Below, piece by piece: positions 1 through 7,483 of a DNA stretch of 10,573 nucleotides. A program made the translations under genes and the position numbers. The stretch lies in NCBI GenBank assembly GCA_964439215.1, contig CAYTNY010000080.1, positions 1 through 10,573 on the forward strand, written 5' to 3'. The stretch comes from CAYTNY01 sp964439215 (GTDB lineage: Bacteria > Oederibacteriota > PGYV01 > CAYTNY01). Position 1 is the first letter of the stretch, and each line of letters opens with the position of its first letter. The notes beneath the pieces are model-generated. The model saw nothing but the letters and a program-made list of their open reading frames with translations. It ran no database searches and was not told where the DNA came from.

Positions 1-2
1 CG

Positions 3-887
3 GCGGCCGAGACAGCTACCCCCACAAATACAGATACACCGGAAGCGCAGATGACAGCAACACATACATATACATACACACATACGCCGACAGCCACATA
101 CACAAACACAGCAGATCCGGACGCTACACCCACAGATACACCTGTTCCGGGAATGACGGTTGATTTAATGTCAGTTGTTGATACATCGCTTGAAATTGGA
201 ACAGAGACAACTGAAACCGTTGTTATTGAGACTGACAGGGCAACAACGGAAGTTGCTGTATATATGTTCACGGAAGACGGCTCGCCGGTTGGTTCGTATA
301 CAAGCGTCCAGGCGCGCGGGGACGGAGTCAATACGATAGAGTTCAGCATAACAGATGATACCGCGGGTATTGACATGAGTGATCTGCCGTCAGGTAATTA
401 CTACTTTACCGTAACTGCAAAAGACGGTTCTGTTGTGGGGTACTCAAATGAGTCGCAGTCTGTTGCGCTGATAAATTCCTCAGTGCCGACATTTACTCCG
501 ACACAGACGCCTACGCCTGATGTTACGCAGACTGATGAGCTGGAGGTTCCTGAGTACTTTGACGAGGACGGCGACGGAGAAACAGGAGAAAATGAAAGAA
601 TGAGATCATATCCGAATCCGGCCGGGCCGGCAGAAGATATGACATTTAAATTCTTTATAACAAAGGATGCTCAGAGCGTTAAGATAGATATTTATTCAGC
701 GGCATCAAGGCTGGTAAGAAGCGTTGAAATACCGGGCAGTTTCAAGGCCGGCATTCAGGACGTTCCTGTGAGCAGGCTTCACTTTGAAGGCCTCTCAAGA
801 GGAACATATTTTTATGTTATCCGGGTTACTGATGAATCCGGAAAAACAGCAGCATCAAAAATAGACAAGATAGTAATAACAAGATAA
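3..887 (+). CDS. C-terminal part of a secreted Thr/Pro-linker protein with a YPNP-type C-terminal domain (5' end outside window)
   Basis: The reading frame is open from the left edge, so the ATG at 51 is internal and the real start lies outside the window; 294 residues are visible. In order: a Thr/Pro-rich low-complexity linker (nt 12-152); an Ig/beta-sandwich-like stretch (about nt 153-470); a second short Thr/Pro linker (about nt 484-533, FTPTQTPTPDVTQT); a 12-residue acidic loop DEDGDGETGENE (nt 561-596) with EF-hand spacing DxDxDG...E; and a C-terminal domain opening with YPNP (nt 609-620), followed by alternating hydrophobic strands and GTYFYVI near the end. This last part resembles FlgD-Ig-like or type-IX-sorting-like C-terminal domains of large secreted proteins. 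The role is inferred to be extracellular or surface-attached; the catalytic or binding part, if any, lies upstream. A terminator follows 13 bases after the stop, so the gene ends its own transcription unit. Exact function is not recognisable. Confidence 0.85.
   Translation, partial: AAETATPTNTDTPEAQMTATHTYTYTHTPTATYTNTADPDATPTDTPVPGMTVDLMSVVDTSLEIGTETTETVVIETDRATTEVAVYMFTEDGSPVGSYTSVQARGDGVNTIEFSITDDTAGIDMSDLPSGNYYFTVTAKDGSVVGYSNESQSVALINSSVPTFTPTQTPTPDVTQTDELEVPEYFDEDGDGETGENERMRSYPNPAGPAEDMTFKFFITKDAQSVKIDIYSAASRLVRSVEIPGSFKAGIQDVPVSRLHFEGLSRGTYFYVIRVTDESGKTAASKIDKIVITR
12..152 (+). repeat. Low-complexity Thr/Pro linker-coding tract
   Basis: ACA/ACN codons alternate with T, Y, H, P, A and N codons, giving a microsatellite-like DNA tract (acatacatatacatacac). 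It encodes a flexible, probably O-glycosylatable interdomain linker. A similar linker sharing the peptide DPDAT is encoded at about 7592-7711 in a different gene. Confidence 0.75.
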
Positions 888-900
888 CAAGCGCCATCAA

Positions 901-936
901 AAAGCCCCGTGGAGTTTCTCCGCGGGGCTTTTTTTT
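901..936 (+). terminator. Strong intrinsic terminator
   Basis: A perfect 14-bp stem (901-914 with 918-931, one G-U pair at 910/922), a TTT loop and eight T residues (929-936). It follows the stop codon at 887 and separates the partial gene from the downstream cluster. The A-run on the 5' side pairs with the T-run, so weak termination in the other direction is possible. Confidence 0.95.
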
Positions 937-962
937 GAAAGGGAACACGGGAAATTTATATA
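935..962 (+). promoter_or_regulatory. Weak sigma70-like promoter candidate directly after the terminator
   Basis: TTGAAA (935-940) and TATATA (957-962) are separated by 16 bases. In this A/T-rich region such matches arise easily, and no gene follows within 220 bases, so support is weak. It is listed because the terminator at 10006-10044 is also followed by TTGAAA plus a TATA box. Confidence 0.25.
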
Positions 963-1118
963 GATGAAGTTCTTTGATTTAGCGGGAATGTTTTTTTTGT
1001 TTAAGCATTATTAATAGTGAAAAAGAAAAAACATTAAAACCGGAAGAAAATTAACAGCGGATAAAAAAACGAGTTTTGATGGTTTAATCTTAATTTCAAC
1101 GTTTAAATCAAAAAACTA

Positions 1119-1147
1119 TTGACAATAACGGATTGTTTTTTTATAAT
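1119..1147 (+). promoter_or_regulatory. Consensus sigma70 promoter for the SLH-barrel genes
   Basis: Perfect TTGACA (-35, 1119-1124), a 17-base spacer and perfect TATAAT (-10, 1142-1147). A-tracts just upstream (about 1105-1115) resemble an UP element. Expected transcription start is near 1154, leaving a leader of about 36 nt before the ATG at 1190. Such a full-consensus site implies strong, housekeeping-sigma expression, as expected for abundant envelope proteins. Confidence 0.9.
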
Positions 1148-1189
1148 ACGTCAACATTAAAAAAAATATACATACCAAAGGAGCAGGTA

Positions 1190-3586
1190 ATGAAAAAAAG
1201 CTTTATTCTTATGTGTATGCTGCTTTTTGCGGCTGCGGCAGCAGCGGCTTCCCCGTCTGAATCAAATAATATAATCTCCAGAACAAATCCTGTTTATGAT
1301 GATTTTTATTATATGGCAAATGACGGACTGATAAAATCCGCGGATCCGGACCTTTTCAAATACAGCCCTATCACGGAATATGAAGCGGCAAAATATGTTG
1401 TGGAAGCGGCGAATAATCTTTATGCGGCAAAAAACGACAGAAAAAAAGCGGCTTATATTACAAAACTCAGAGGTTATTTTGAGACATACAGAAAAAAGGC
1501 ATTTGAAATATATAACAGTACTCTTGAAATGAGAAAAAAAGTAAAACAGGCAGAAGAAACGCTTTCTGACCCTGAAGCCGGCGAGTTTAAGGAGTTTATT
1601 GACGAGGCTCATGCCCGGATATATGAAATAGAAATGGAACACAAGAAAACAACGTTCAGAGGCATACCTCCATTTAAAGTACAGGGTATGCTGAATGTCC
1701 GCTGGCAGGATGTTTCGGCTTTCGGCGTGGCGCCCGTTCATCATACATCCCTGGGCGGAACGTTTATGTCGCTGTGGACAGAAGGCGTTATAAATGAAGA
1801 TATAAATTTCAAACTGAATATTACCTTTGAAAAACCGGCAAATGAGGCCGAAAAAGATGATCTGCCCGAGTACTGGGGAACAGGGCAGAGGTTCCTGGAC
1901 AGATACACCATAAATCTTGGTTTTTACGGATGGACAATATCAACCGGGTTTTTCTGGGAAGACATAACTCCTTTTATAGCCAAAGCAACACTTTCGGAAA
2001 GGCCGGCTCTTTTTGAAAAGGATCCCTACGGACTTGAAGAAACATCAAAAGGAAGGTATGAAAACGCGTTTTATCATTCATTTGTAAAAAGAGGGGAGAT
2101 CTGGTCCATGCACGGTTTTTATGGTATTGCCGTGTATAATCAGAATCTTTTTGATACAGGCGCAAGGCTGAAAATCATGGGCGGAAAAGCAGAACAGTTT
2201 GATGAGCAGTACGATAAACTTTATCTGTATGAATTTGCGGGGCGGCTCCAGTATCCTTTTGAAACAGGTGTTTTTTATGATTCCTATGCGGCGCTGAATT
2301 TCTTTAATACTTCAAACGAGGAGGCTGAAATACAGACGCTTGCTCCTGATGCGCCGTCAGACAATGCTCCGGCAAAACCCGACGGTTTTATAAAAGCAGC
2401 AACAATTTTCGGGGGGGATTTTTCCACGAATATAATGAATCTTCTTAAAATAAAAGGCGAGCTGGAAATAAGCGATTACCACGGTTACATGCCCAAGCCT
2501 TTTTCGCTTTACCCGGATTATTATCCGCCGAGAGTCAACCGGAGCGGATCAGCGTTTTATCTTCAGGCGGGCGCTGATGACATACCCATACCTGTTGATT
2601 TTGAACTGAATATTCAGAGAATAGATCCGGGTTATGTTGCCGAGGCATCCGCGGTTATTGATACTGCCATAAAAAAAATAGACCCCGATGATCCGAGGCA
2701 TGCGCTTCTTGAATTTGACACATATTCCGGAGATCCGACTCTTTTCTATAATAATACGCAGAGAATGTCGCTGCGTTCAAGCATTAAGATACCGGGAGGT
2801 TTTTTAAATATTCTTTACGGCTCAGCCACTCAGGTGCAGGAAACAACAAATCATCTGTATGTTGACCACTTTGTTGTCGGCAACAGGCTGACAGGGCCCA
2901 TGTGGTGGCATTTGTTTTACAGCCAGTACGGTTATCCCGTAGCAGGCAGAGATATGGGCTATTTTGCGTATAATGCGCCTGATGCGCCGCCTATACAGGG
3001 CATTGCTCCGGGCGAGGGGAAAAGATATCTCTGGACAGATGAATGGCTGGAGAATAAGGAGCTTATAGTGCTTGAAGGAGATCCCGCGGCGCGGTCTTTT
3101 AAATATACAAATAATCTTTCAGCAGAGCTTAAATTAGCGCTGCATAAGATATTCGGACTTAAAAACAATCTTTTTCTGCAGGGTTATTATGAACTCGTAA
3201 GCGTATGGCCCGATGCGAATCCGATGGTGACATATGTTGACAGCGGATCGCTTTTTACGCAGAATCTTATGTCCGCGTTTATTTATTACAATCTGTCAAG
3301 AAGAATAGGCATCATGGCTGAGGCATCGGTTGAAAGATGGAACTCCGATAAATCAGTGGAATATTATAATGAAACAGGCCCGGATTCAAATTCTGACTGG
3401 GAAAACCTTGAAAGAAGGCCGGTTGATTATTTTGATACAAGTATAGGTTTTGGGATTGACTATGACTTTGCGCCGAGGACATCGCTTCACCTCAGAGCAA
3501 AGACATTTGCTCATACAGACACAAACTATCCGGGCCAGGATTTTGACGGCTGGCATTTGTTCATGGAAATAAAAAACTTTTTCTAA
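1190..3586 (+). CDS. SLH-type outer-membrane beta-barrel (porin-like) protein
   Basis: 798 residues. The start is the ATG at 1190, with AAAGGAG at 1177-1183; the longer frame from 1133 begins inside the promoter and cannot be translated from it. A signal peptide (residues 1-20) ends in seven alanines. Residues 33-74 look like a divergent SLH domain (VYDDFYYMANDGLIK ... ITEYEAAKYV). Residues 82-152 are charged and helical, likely a coiled coil. From about 165 to the end the chain is rich in alternating aromatic/hydrophobic strands with D/N/G turns, and it finishes in KNFF, an aromatic C-terminus typical of barrel-assembly signals. Proteins of this layout (OmpM of Negativicutes, Omp-alpha of Thermotoga, SlpA of Deinococcus, cyanobacterial porins) tether the outer membrane to the wall and form pores. 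Pore activity and substrate here are inferred. It is the first gene after the 1119 promoter; the next gene starts 17 bases on. Confidence 0.85.
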   Translation: MKKSFILMCMLLFAAAAAAASPSESNNIISRTNPVYDDFYYMANDGLIKSADPDLFKYSPITEYEAAKYVVEAANNLYAAKNDRKKAAYITKLRGYFETYRKKAFEIYNSTLEMRKKVKQAEETLSDPEAGEFKEFIDEAHARIYEIEMEHKKTTFRGIPPFKVQGMLNVRWQDVSAFGVAPVHHTSLGGTFMSLWTEGVINEDINFKLNITFEKPANEAEKDDLPEYWGTGQRFLDRYTINLGFYGWTISTGFFWEDITPFIAKATLSERPALFEKDPYGLEETSKGRYENAFYHSFVKRGEIWSMHGFYGIAVYNQNLFDTGARLKIMGGKAEQFDEQYDKLYLYEFAGRLQYPFETGVFYDSYAALNFFNTSNEEAEIQTLAPDAPSDNAPAKPDGFIKAATIFGGDFSTNIMNLLKIKGELEISDYHGYMPKPFSLYPDYYPPRVNRSGSAFYLQAGADDIPIPVDFELNIQRIDPGYVAEASAVIDTAIKKIDPDDPRHALLEFDTYSGDPTLFYNNTQRMSLRSSIKIPGGFLNILYGSATQVQETTNHLYVDHFVVGNRLTGPMWWHLFYSQYGYPVAGRDMGYFAYNAPDAPPIQGIAPGEGKRYLWTDEWLENKELIVLEGDPAARSFKYTNNLSAELKLALHKIFGLKNNLFLQGYYELVSVWPDANPMVTYVDSGSLFTQNLMSAFIYYNLSRRIGIMAEASVERWNSDKSVEYYNETGPDSNSDWENLERRPVDYFDTSIGFGIDYDFAPRTSLHLRAKTFAHTDTNYPGQDFDGWHLFMEIKNFF

Positions 3587-3603
3587 TATTCGGAGGTATG
3601 TAA

Positions 3604-5799
3604 ATGTTAAGGAGACTTTTGCTCGCAGTAGCAGTTGTTGTTGTAATACCGGTTATGATTTTCGGATCAAACATAACAAAGGATCACTGGAGCTACAAAG
3701 ACATAAAAAGCCTTGTTGATCAGGGTATAATAACCAAGCCCCTGAACAGGGATTCGCTTACCCGCCGGGAGGCGGCGGAGTACATACAAAACGGTGTTGA
3801 CAATGTTTTGTATGCCGCCAACGGATCTTATTCGGGTTCTGAAGCGGATCTGATGGAGGGAATAAACAAACTTTATAACCTTGTCAAGGCGTATATGACG
3901 GATTTGGCAAAAACAGAGAAAAAGCTTGACGACATACTTGAAACAATAGGCGACTTAAAGCTGAAGAGAGAGGAAATAGAGAGAAAACAGAACCAGCTCC
4001 TTAAAGCAATGGGTCTGAGAATAAACGGCGAATCAGCCGCTTATATGACGGATGTACTGCTTTTTGGAAATAAATATATGAGCCAGGACGATCCGGCTGA
4101 AAGATACAGGCCGATAACACAGTATATTGATCTGAAATTTTCTTTATGGGCAAGAAAGGAACTTTATGCGGAGGCAACTTTCAGGCTGGAAAATCTTTTC
4201 GGCGGGTTCTGGGGATCCCAGGACATATACGGGCTGCGGAGGTTTTTTATACAGGGTGATTTCCCTGTGTCATTTGTGCTCGGCGGTTTTCAGGGAAAGC
4301 TTACGCCTTTTACTTTGTGGGCGGTTGACGACGAGCATCCGCTTGAGGCGAAAATGTTCGCGGACAGAAGACAGATGAATAAAGACGAACTTTATCTTCT
4401 GGATAACAGCTGGCCCATGACCGGCGGGAAGCTGCATACAATAGTTGAGATTATGGATGCTGTTGATGTTGGTGTGCAGGTAATAGGCGCGAGGCTGCAG
4501 GAAGCGGGAAGAGCCAATTATTTTAAATTTTTCCCCGGTCTTGGCTATATACTTGAGCCATTTAAACACGACCAGTATTTTCTCGGAGGCAGGATAAATA
4601 CAGACCTGACTATGACGGATATTGTTGATGTTGGCGTGAATTTTTCCGAAATAATTGACGCAAAAGATACGGGCAGCATAGAAGAGCCTACTCTGCATAA
4701 TTATATAATTTCCGGTGATTTAAAAGCGGGATATGATGTGGATGAAGATATAAAAGTAGGTGTTTATGCTGAAATGGCAAATTCCTGGTATTCGGGCGAT
4801 AAGGGCGGCTCCTGGCTTGCGTGGTATTATGATTCTGATACGGGAGAAATATCGGAGTGGACGCATCAGTATGCTGTTGGAAGCGCCTTGAAGGGCGGGC
4901 TTGAGGCAAATGCATTCGGTGCAAATCTTAATATTGAATACAAAAATGTGGGGAATTCATTCACTGCTTACGCGGCGCAGACCAGAATATACGACCAGGG
5001 CAATAACGAGTACTATCTGACGCAGAACAGCACCTGGAACATATCAACCGCGCCGCCTTCTTACGAAATAGGCGGAAAGGTGTATCCTTTTACAAAATAC
5101 AATCCGGTAATAAACCCGAGCTATAAAGGCATTGCATCCACACCCGGAAATCTTCTGCAGCATACATTTTATGAAAATAATATAAATCCTTACGGAGACG
5201 CGACCCCGAACAGGTCGGGAATAAAACTGGAACTGTCAGGGGATTTTATGAACGGGATGATACAGCCGCTTGTTTGCTTTGAAACAGCCGAGGAAGTGGA
5301 AGCGTTTATAAAGGATTACCCGAGAAAATTTACTGTTATACAGGCCGGCGCAAAATCTGAAATAGGCGACCTGAAACTTACGGCAGGAGTAAAAATGGAG
5401 GATACGCAGAATGACGCGTCAGGGAATTCCGTGATAGCGTTTTCTTCCAGTGTAATAGATCTGGGGGCGGAGTACGCTCTTTTAAAGAAAAAACTTATTG
5501 TTCACGCGGGAATGAAAGTAAACGCGTTTAACGGTGTTGAAATGATGATAAGCGGCACGGAACTGGCGCCGGAAAGATTTGACCATATGATAACAACCAT
5601 AGGAGCGGGTGTTGAGTATAAAATCGCCGTTCCTGCGGTTATAGCTCTTGGTTTTTCAAATACGAGTATTTCCGATCTGCGTGTGGTTGAGGCGGATACA
5701 CAGGCTTATTACGGCGGTCTGCCTGTGGGTACGGAAATAGGGGAATGGACAAGTTTTCACGCACAGGAACTGGATGTAAAGGTAAGCATTACTTTTTAA
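3604..5799 (+). CDS. SLH-domain outer-membrane beta-barrel (porin-like) protein
   Basis: 731 residues with the same layout as its upstream neighbour. The signal peptide covers residues 1-22. Residues 24-66 form a clearer SLH domain (ITKDHWSYKDIKSLVDQGII ... LTRREAAEYI). A coiled coil spans about 79-136 (KTEKKLDDILETI ... REEIERKQNQLLKAM). The rest is a predicted large beta-barrel ending in DVKVSITF, with the terminal Phe expected of an outer-membrane barrel. The start ATG is at 3604 with GGAGG at 3592-3596, 7 bases away; an ATG at 3598 is followed at once by TAA and is only 1 base from the GGAGG. The 17-base gap to the previous stop and the lack of a terminator indicate co-transcription from 1119. 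SLH domains in diderms bind peptidoglycan or its modifications, so the role is inferred as outer-membrane-to-wall tether plus channel. Sequence divergence from its neighbour suggests an old duplication or independent recruitment. Confidence 0.88.
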   Translation: MLRRLLLAVAVVVVIPVMIFGSNITKDHWSYKDIKSLVDQGIITKPLNRDSLTRREAAEYIQNGVDNVLYAANGSYSGSEADLMEGINKLYNLVKAYMTDLAKTEKKLDDILETIGDLKLKREEIERKQNQLLKAMGLRINGESAAYMTDVLLFGNKYMSQDDPAERYRPITQYIDLKFSLWARKELYAEATFRLENLFGGFWGSQDIYGLRRFFIQGDFPVSFVLGGFQGKLTPFTLWAVDDEHPLEAKMFADRRQMNKDELYLLDNSWPMTGGKLHTIVEIMDAVDVGVQVIGARLQEAGRANYFKFFPGLGYILEPFKHDQYFLGGRINTDLTMTDIVDVGVNFSEIIDAKDTGSIEEPTLHNYIISGDLKAGYDVDEDIKVGVYAEMANSWYSGDKGGSWLAWYYDSDTGEISEWTHQYAVGSALKGGLEANAFGANLNIEYKNVGNSFTAYAAQTRIYDQGNNEYYLTQNSTWNISTAPPSYEIGGKVYPFTKYNPVINPSYKGIASTPGNLLQHTFYENNINPYGDATPNRSGIKLELSGDFMNGMIQPLVCFETAEEVEAFIKDYPRKFTVIQAGAKSEIGDLKLTAGVKMEDTQNDASGNSVIAFSSSVIDLGAEYALLKKKLIVHAGMKVNAFNGVEMMISGTELAPERFDHMITTIGAGVEYKIAVPAVIALGFSNTSISDLRVVEADTQAYYGGLPVGTEIGEWTSFHAQELDVKVSITF

Positions 5800-5812
5800 T
5801 AAAAAGACAAGG

Positions 5813-5841
5813 TTGAAATTTCGGATTTTATTATGTAAACT
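5813..5841 (+). promoter_or_regulatory. Possible promoter with overlapping inverted repeat before the CBM9-like gene
   Basis: TTGAAA (5813-5818), a 17-base spacer and TAAACT (5836-5841). The -10 half matches consensus at only four positions. An inverted repeat AACTTTG (5838-5844) / CAAAGTT (5861-5867) with a 16-base loop overlaps the -10 and expected start, where it could act as an operator or leader hairpin. The alternative is simple read-through from 1119. The leader that follows is purine-rich up to the GGAGG near 5911. Confidence 0.4.
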
Positions 5842-5921
5842 TTGTTAAGGTAAAAAGCGTCAAAGTTGCAGGCGCCCGGAAAAGAAAGGAAATAAAAGAA
5901 AAAAATCAAGGAGGCAGTACA

Positions 5922-6665
5922 ATGAAAAAAACAGCGGTTTTTGCGGTATTTATGTTTCTTTTTTCAGCGGTTTTTGTTTATGCGGCAAAGCAGAAAACAA
6001 CAATTAAGATTATTTCTGATGGAAAGATTACGGTTGACGGTTCTCTGAAGGACTGGAAAAAAGCGGGGATCAAGCCTTTTATCCTTAATAAAAAAGCACA
6101 GCTTACCCACGGTGTTGTTGACTGGGACGGTAAATCCGGCACAGGAGAGGTTTATGTGGCGTTTACGGAAGATAAGCTCTATATGGCGGCGGACATAGTA
6201 TCCCCAAAGGGAAGATACAATAACAATCCCGGGAAAGATATGTGGAACGGGAACGCAGTGGAGCTGTTTATCGGATTTGACAACTCCAATCCTACAAGAG
6301 AGATGTATACGGAATCGGATTATCAGATAGGTTTCTCGCCGGGCAGAGTGCTTAAAGACGGCACAAGAAGGGTGCCGGCTGAGATATACTGCTTTAACAT
6401 AATTGAGTCAATAACAGAAGGTGAAGAAAAATACGGAAAAATAAAAACAAAAGCAACAAAGAACGGATATCTCCTGGAAGCGGAAATAGATGCGGACTTT
6501 TTTGACGCATGGTATGTTGAGGACGGGCTGGATATAGGTTTTGATATATCAATTGACGATGTGGGCCCGAAAAGCGTGGCAAGACAGATTCAGTTTACCT
6601 GGTCAGAAAATAAAGAAAGCTGGAAGAACCCTTCAGGATGGGGTACGGCAGTTCTTAAAGAATAA
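5922..6665 (+). CDS. Secreted CBM9-like carbohydrate-binding protein
   Basis: 247 residues. A signal peptide covers about residues 1-22 (hydrophobic core FAVFMFLFSAVFVYA); there is no lipobox, so the product is expected to be periplasmic or secreted. Residues 30-246 look like one family-9 carbohydrate-binding-module (DOMON-type) beta-sandwich: ITVDGSLKDWKKA near the start, EVYVAFTEDKLYMAADI, KDMWNGNAVELFIGFDN in the middle (W108), a long strand region, and QFTWSENKESWKNPSGWGTAVL at the end (W227, W234, W240). In CBM9 of xylanases two Trp residues sandwich the reducing-end sugar; which of these Trp serve here cannot be told. No catalytic module is attached, so it is a stand-alone binder. The start has an AAGGAGG just upstream. 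The next gene begins 16 bases after the stop, so the two are co-transcribed. Confidence 0.82.
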   Translation: MKKTAVFAVFMFLFSAVFVYAAKQKTTIKIISDGKITVDGSLKDWKKAGIKPFILNKKAQLTHGVVDWDGKSGTGEVYVAFTEDKLYMAADIVSPKGRYNNNPGKDMWNGNAVELFIGFDNSNPTREMYTESDYQIGFSPGRVLKDGTRRVPAEIYCFNIIESITEGEEKYGKIKTKATKNGYLLEAEIDADFFDAWYVEDGLDIGFDISIDDVGPKSVARQIQFTWSENKESWKNPSGWGTAVLKE

Positions 6666-6681
6666 AGAACGAGGTGTATAA

Positions 6682-7434
6682 GTGAGATTAAAAAGCATGT
6701 TCAGATATTTCTTGTATGTTTTTTCGGCGTTTGTTCTTATGACGGCAGCCGGATGTTCTCTGGCAAATGAGAACCCAGCGGCTGCCGATACAGAACTGCC
6801 GTCTTCAGTGTCACTGCCGCAGGTTCCGATTGAGATTATATTTGACGATTGTGATGACAATGACAACACAAATGCCTGGGGCGGGTTCTGGTTTACTTTT
6901 AATGACGGCGAGATCGGCGGAATAAGCGAGGTTGAACCGAAAAGAGGCGAGACTTTCACGATGACTGCCACGCTTAACGGCGGTTTTAATGGAAAGAGCC
7001 TTTATGCGGCAAGGATAAAAGCCGATGTAAAGTCCTCGGCTGCTGACGCGGAGTTTGTGGGTATCGGCATTCTTTTTAACGCGGCTGAAAGCCCGAAGGA
7101 TCTCAGGAATATTTTTGATGGTTTTTATTTCTGGTATAAGGTTGAAAACGCATCAGCGCCGGTTAAACTCAGGGTGTCCGTGAAAACAGCGGATCTGGAT
7201 CCTTCTGTAACACAGCTGCCGTCTTATGAATGGACGGTTTCAGATACAGATATGGGGCAGTGGAAACAGATTAAAATATACTGGGATGACTGGCTGGGGT
7301 GCACATATGGATGTGGGGATGTTGATTATGACGTTTCAATGACGCAGGCCCAGGCTCTGCAGTTTCAGACTGTGTCGCCCGTGCCGTGGCAGGGTGATAT
7401 ATGGTTTGATAATATAGTGTTTTTTAAAGAATAA
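6682..7434 (+). CDS. Lipoprotein with a galactose-binding/CBM11-like beta-sandwich (pair 1, copy A)
   Basis: 250 residues from a GTG start supported by GAGGTG at 6671-6676. The signal sequence ends in lipobox TAAGC with the lipidated Cys at residue 25. A short spacer (26-50) leads to a single beta-sandwich-like domain (about 52-249), which opens with an acidic FDDCDDNDNTNAWGGFW and closes with WQGDIWFDNIVFF. This 'D-D/N-C-D-D...GG-W ... D-x-I-x-F' frame is typical of galactose-binding-fold domains such as CBM11/CIA30-like modules, whose terminal Asp often helps bind calcium. Sugar binding is inferred. It shares the opening acidic motif and the closing AxxFQxQT...P...D-I block with the lipoprotein that follows (7484-8532), so the two are probably paralogues. 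It lies 16 bases after the CBM9-like gene and 49 bases before the next. Confidence 0.75.
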   Translation: MRLKSMFRYFLYVFSAFVLMTAAGCSLANENPAAADTELPSSVSLPQVPIEIIFDDCDDNDNTNAWGGFWFTFNDGEIGGISEVEPKRGETFTMTATLNGGFNGKSLYAARIKADVKSSAADAEFVGIGILFNAAESPKDLRNIFDGFYFWYKVENASAPVKLRVSVKTADLDPSVTQLPSYEWTVSDTDMGQWKQIKIYWDDWLGCTYGCGDVDYDVSMTQAQALQFQTVSPVPWQGDIWFDNIVFFKE

Positions 7435-7483
7435 AATAAGGTTGAGGGTATAGCTTTAAAATTTCAAGGAGGTGGAAGGTAAT

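Noticed and set aside
1133..1189. In-frame upstream start adding 19 residues to the first SLH-barrel protein
   Set aside because: It starts inside the promoter, upstream of the expected transcript start, and would bury the signal peptide; the ATG at 1190 has a good ribosome binding site.
3598..3603. ATG followed directly by TAA (start-stop element) before the second SLH gene
   Set aside because: Only 1 base separates it from the GGAGG, too close for initiation; the ATG at 3604 has proper spacing.
7472..7483. GTG start four codons upstream in the Thr-linker lipoprotein
   Set aside because: The codon overlaps the AAGGAGGTG ribosome binding site itself.
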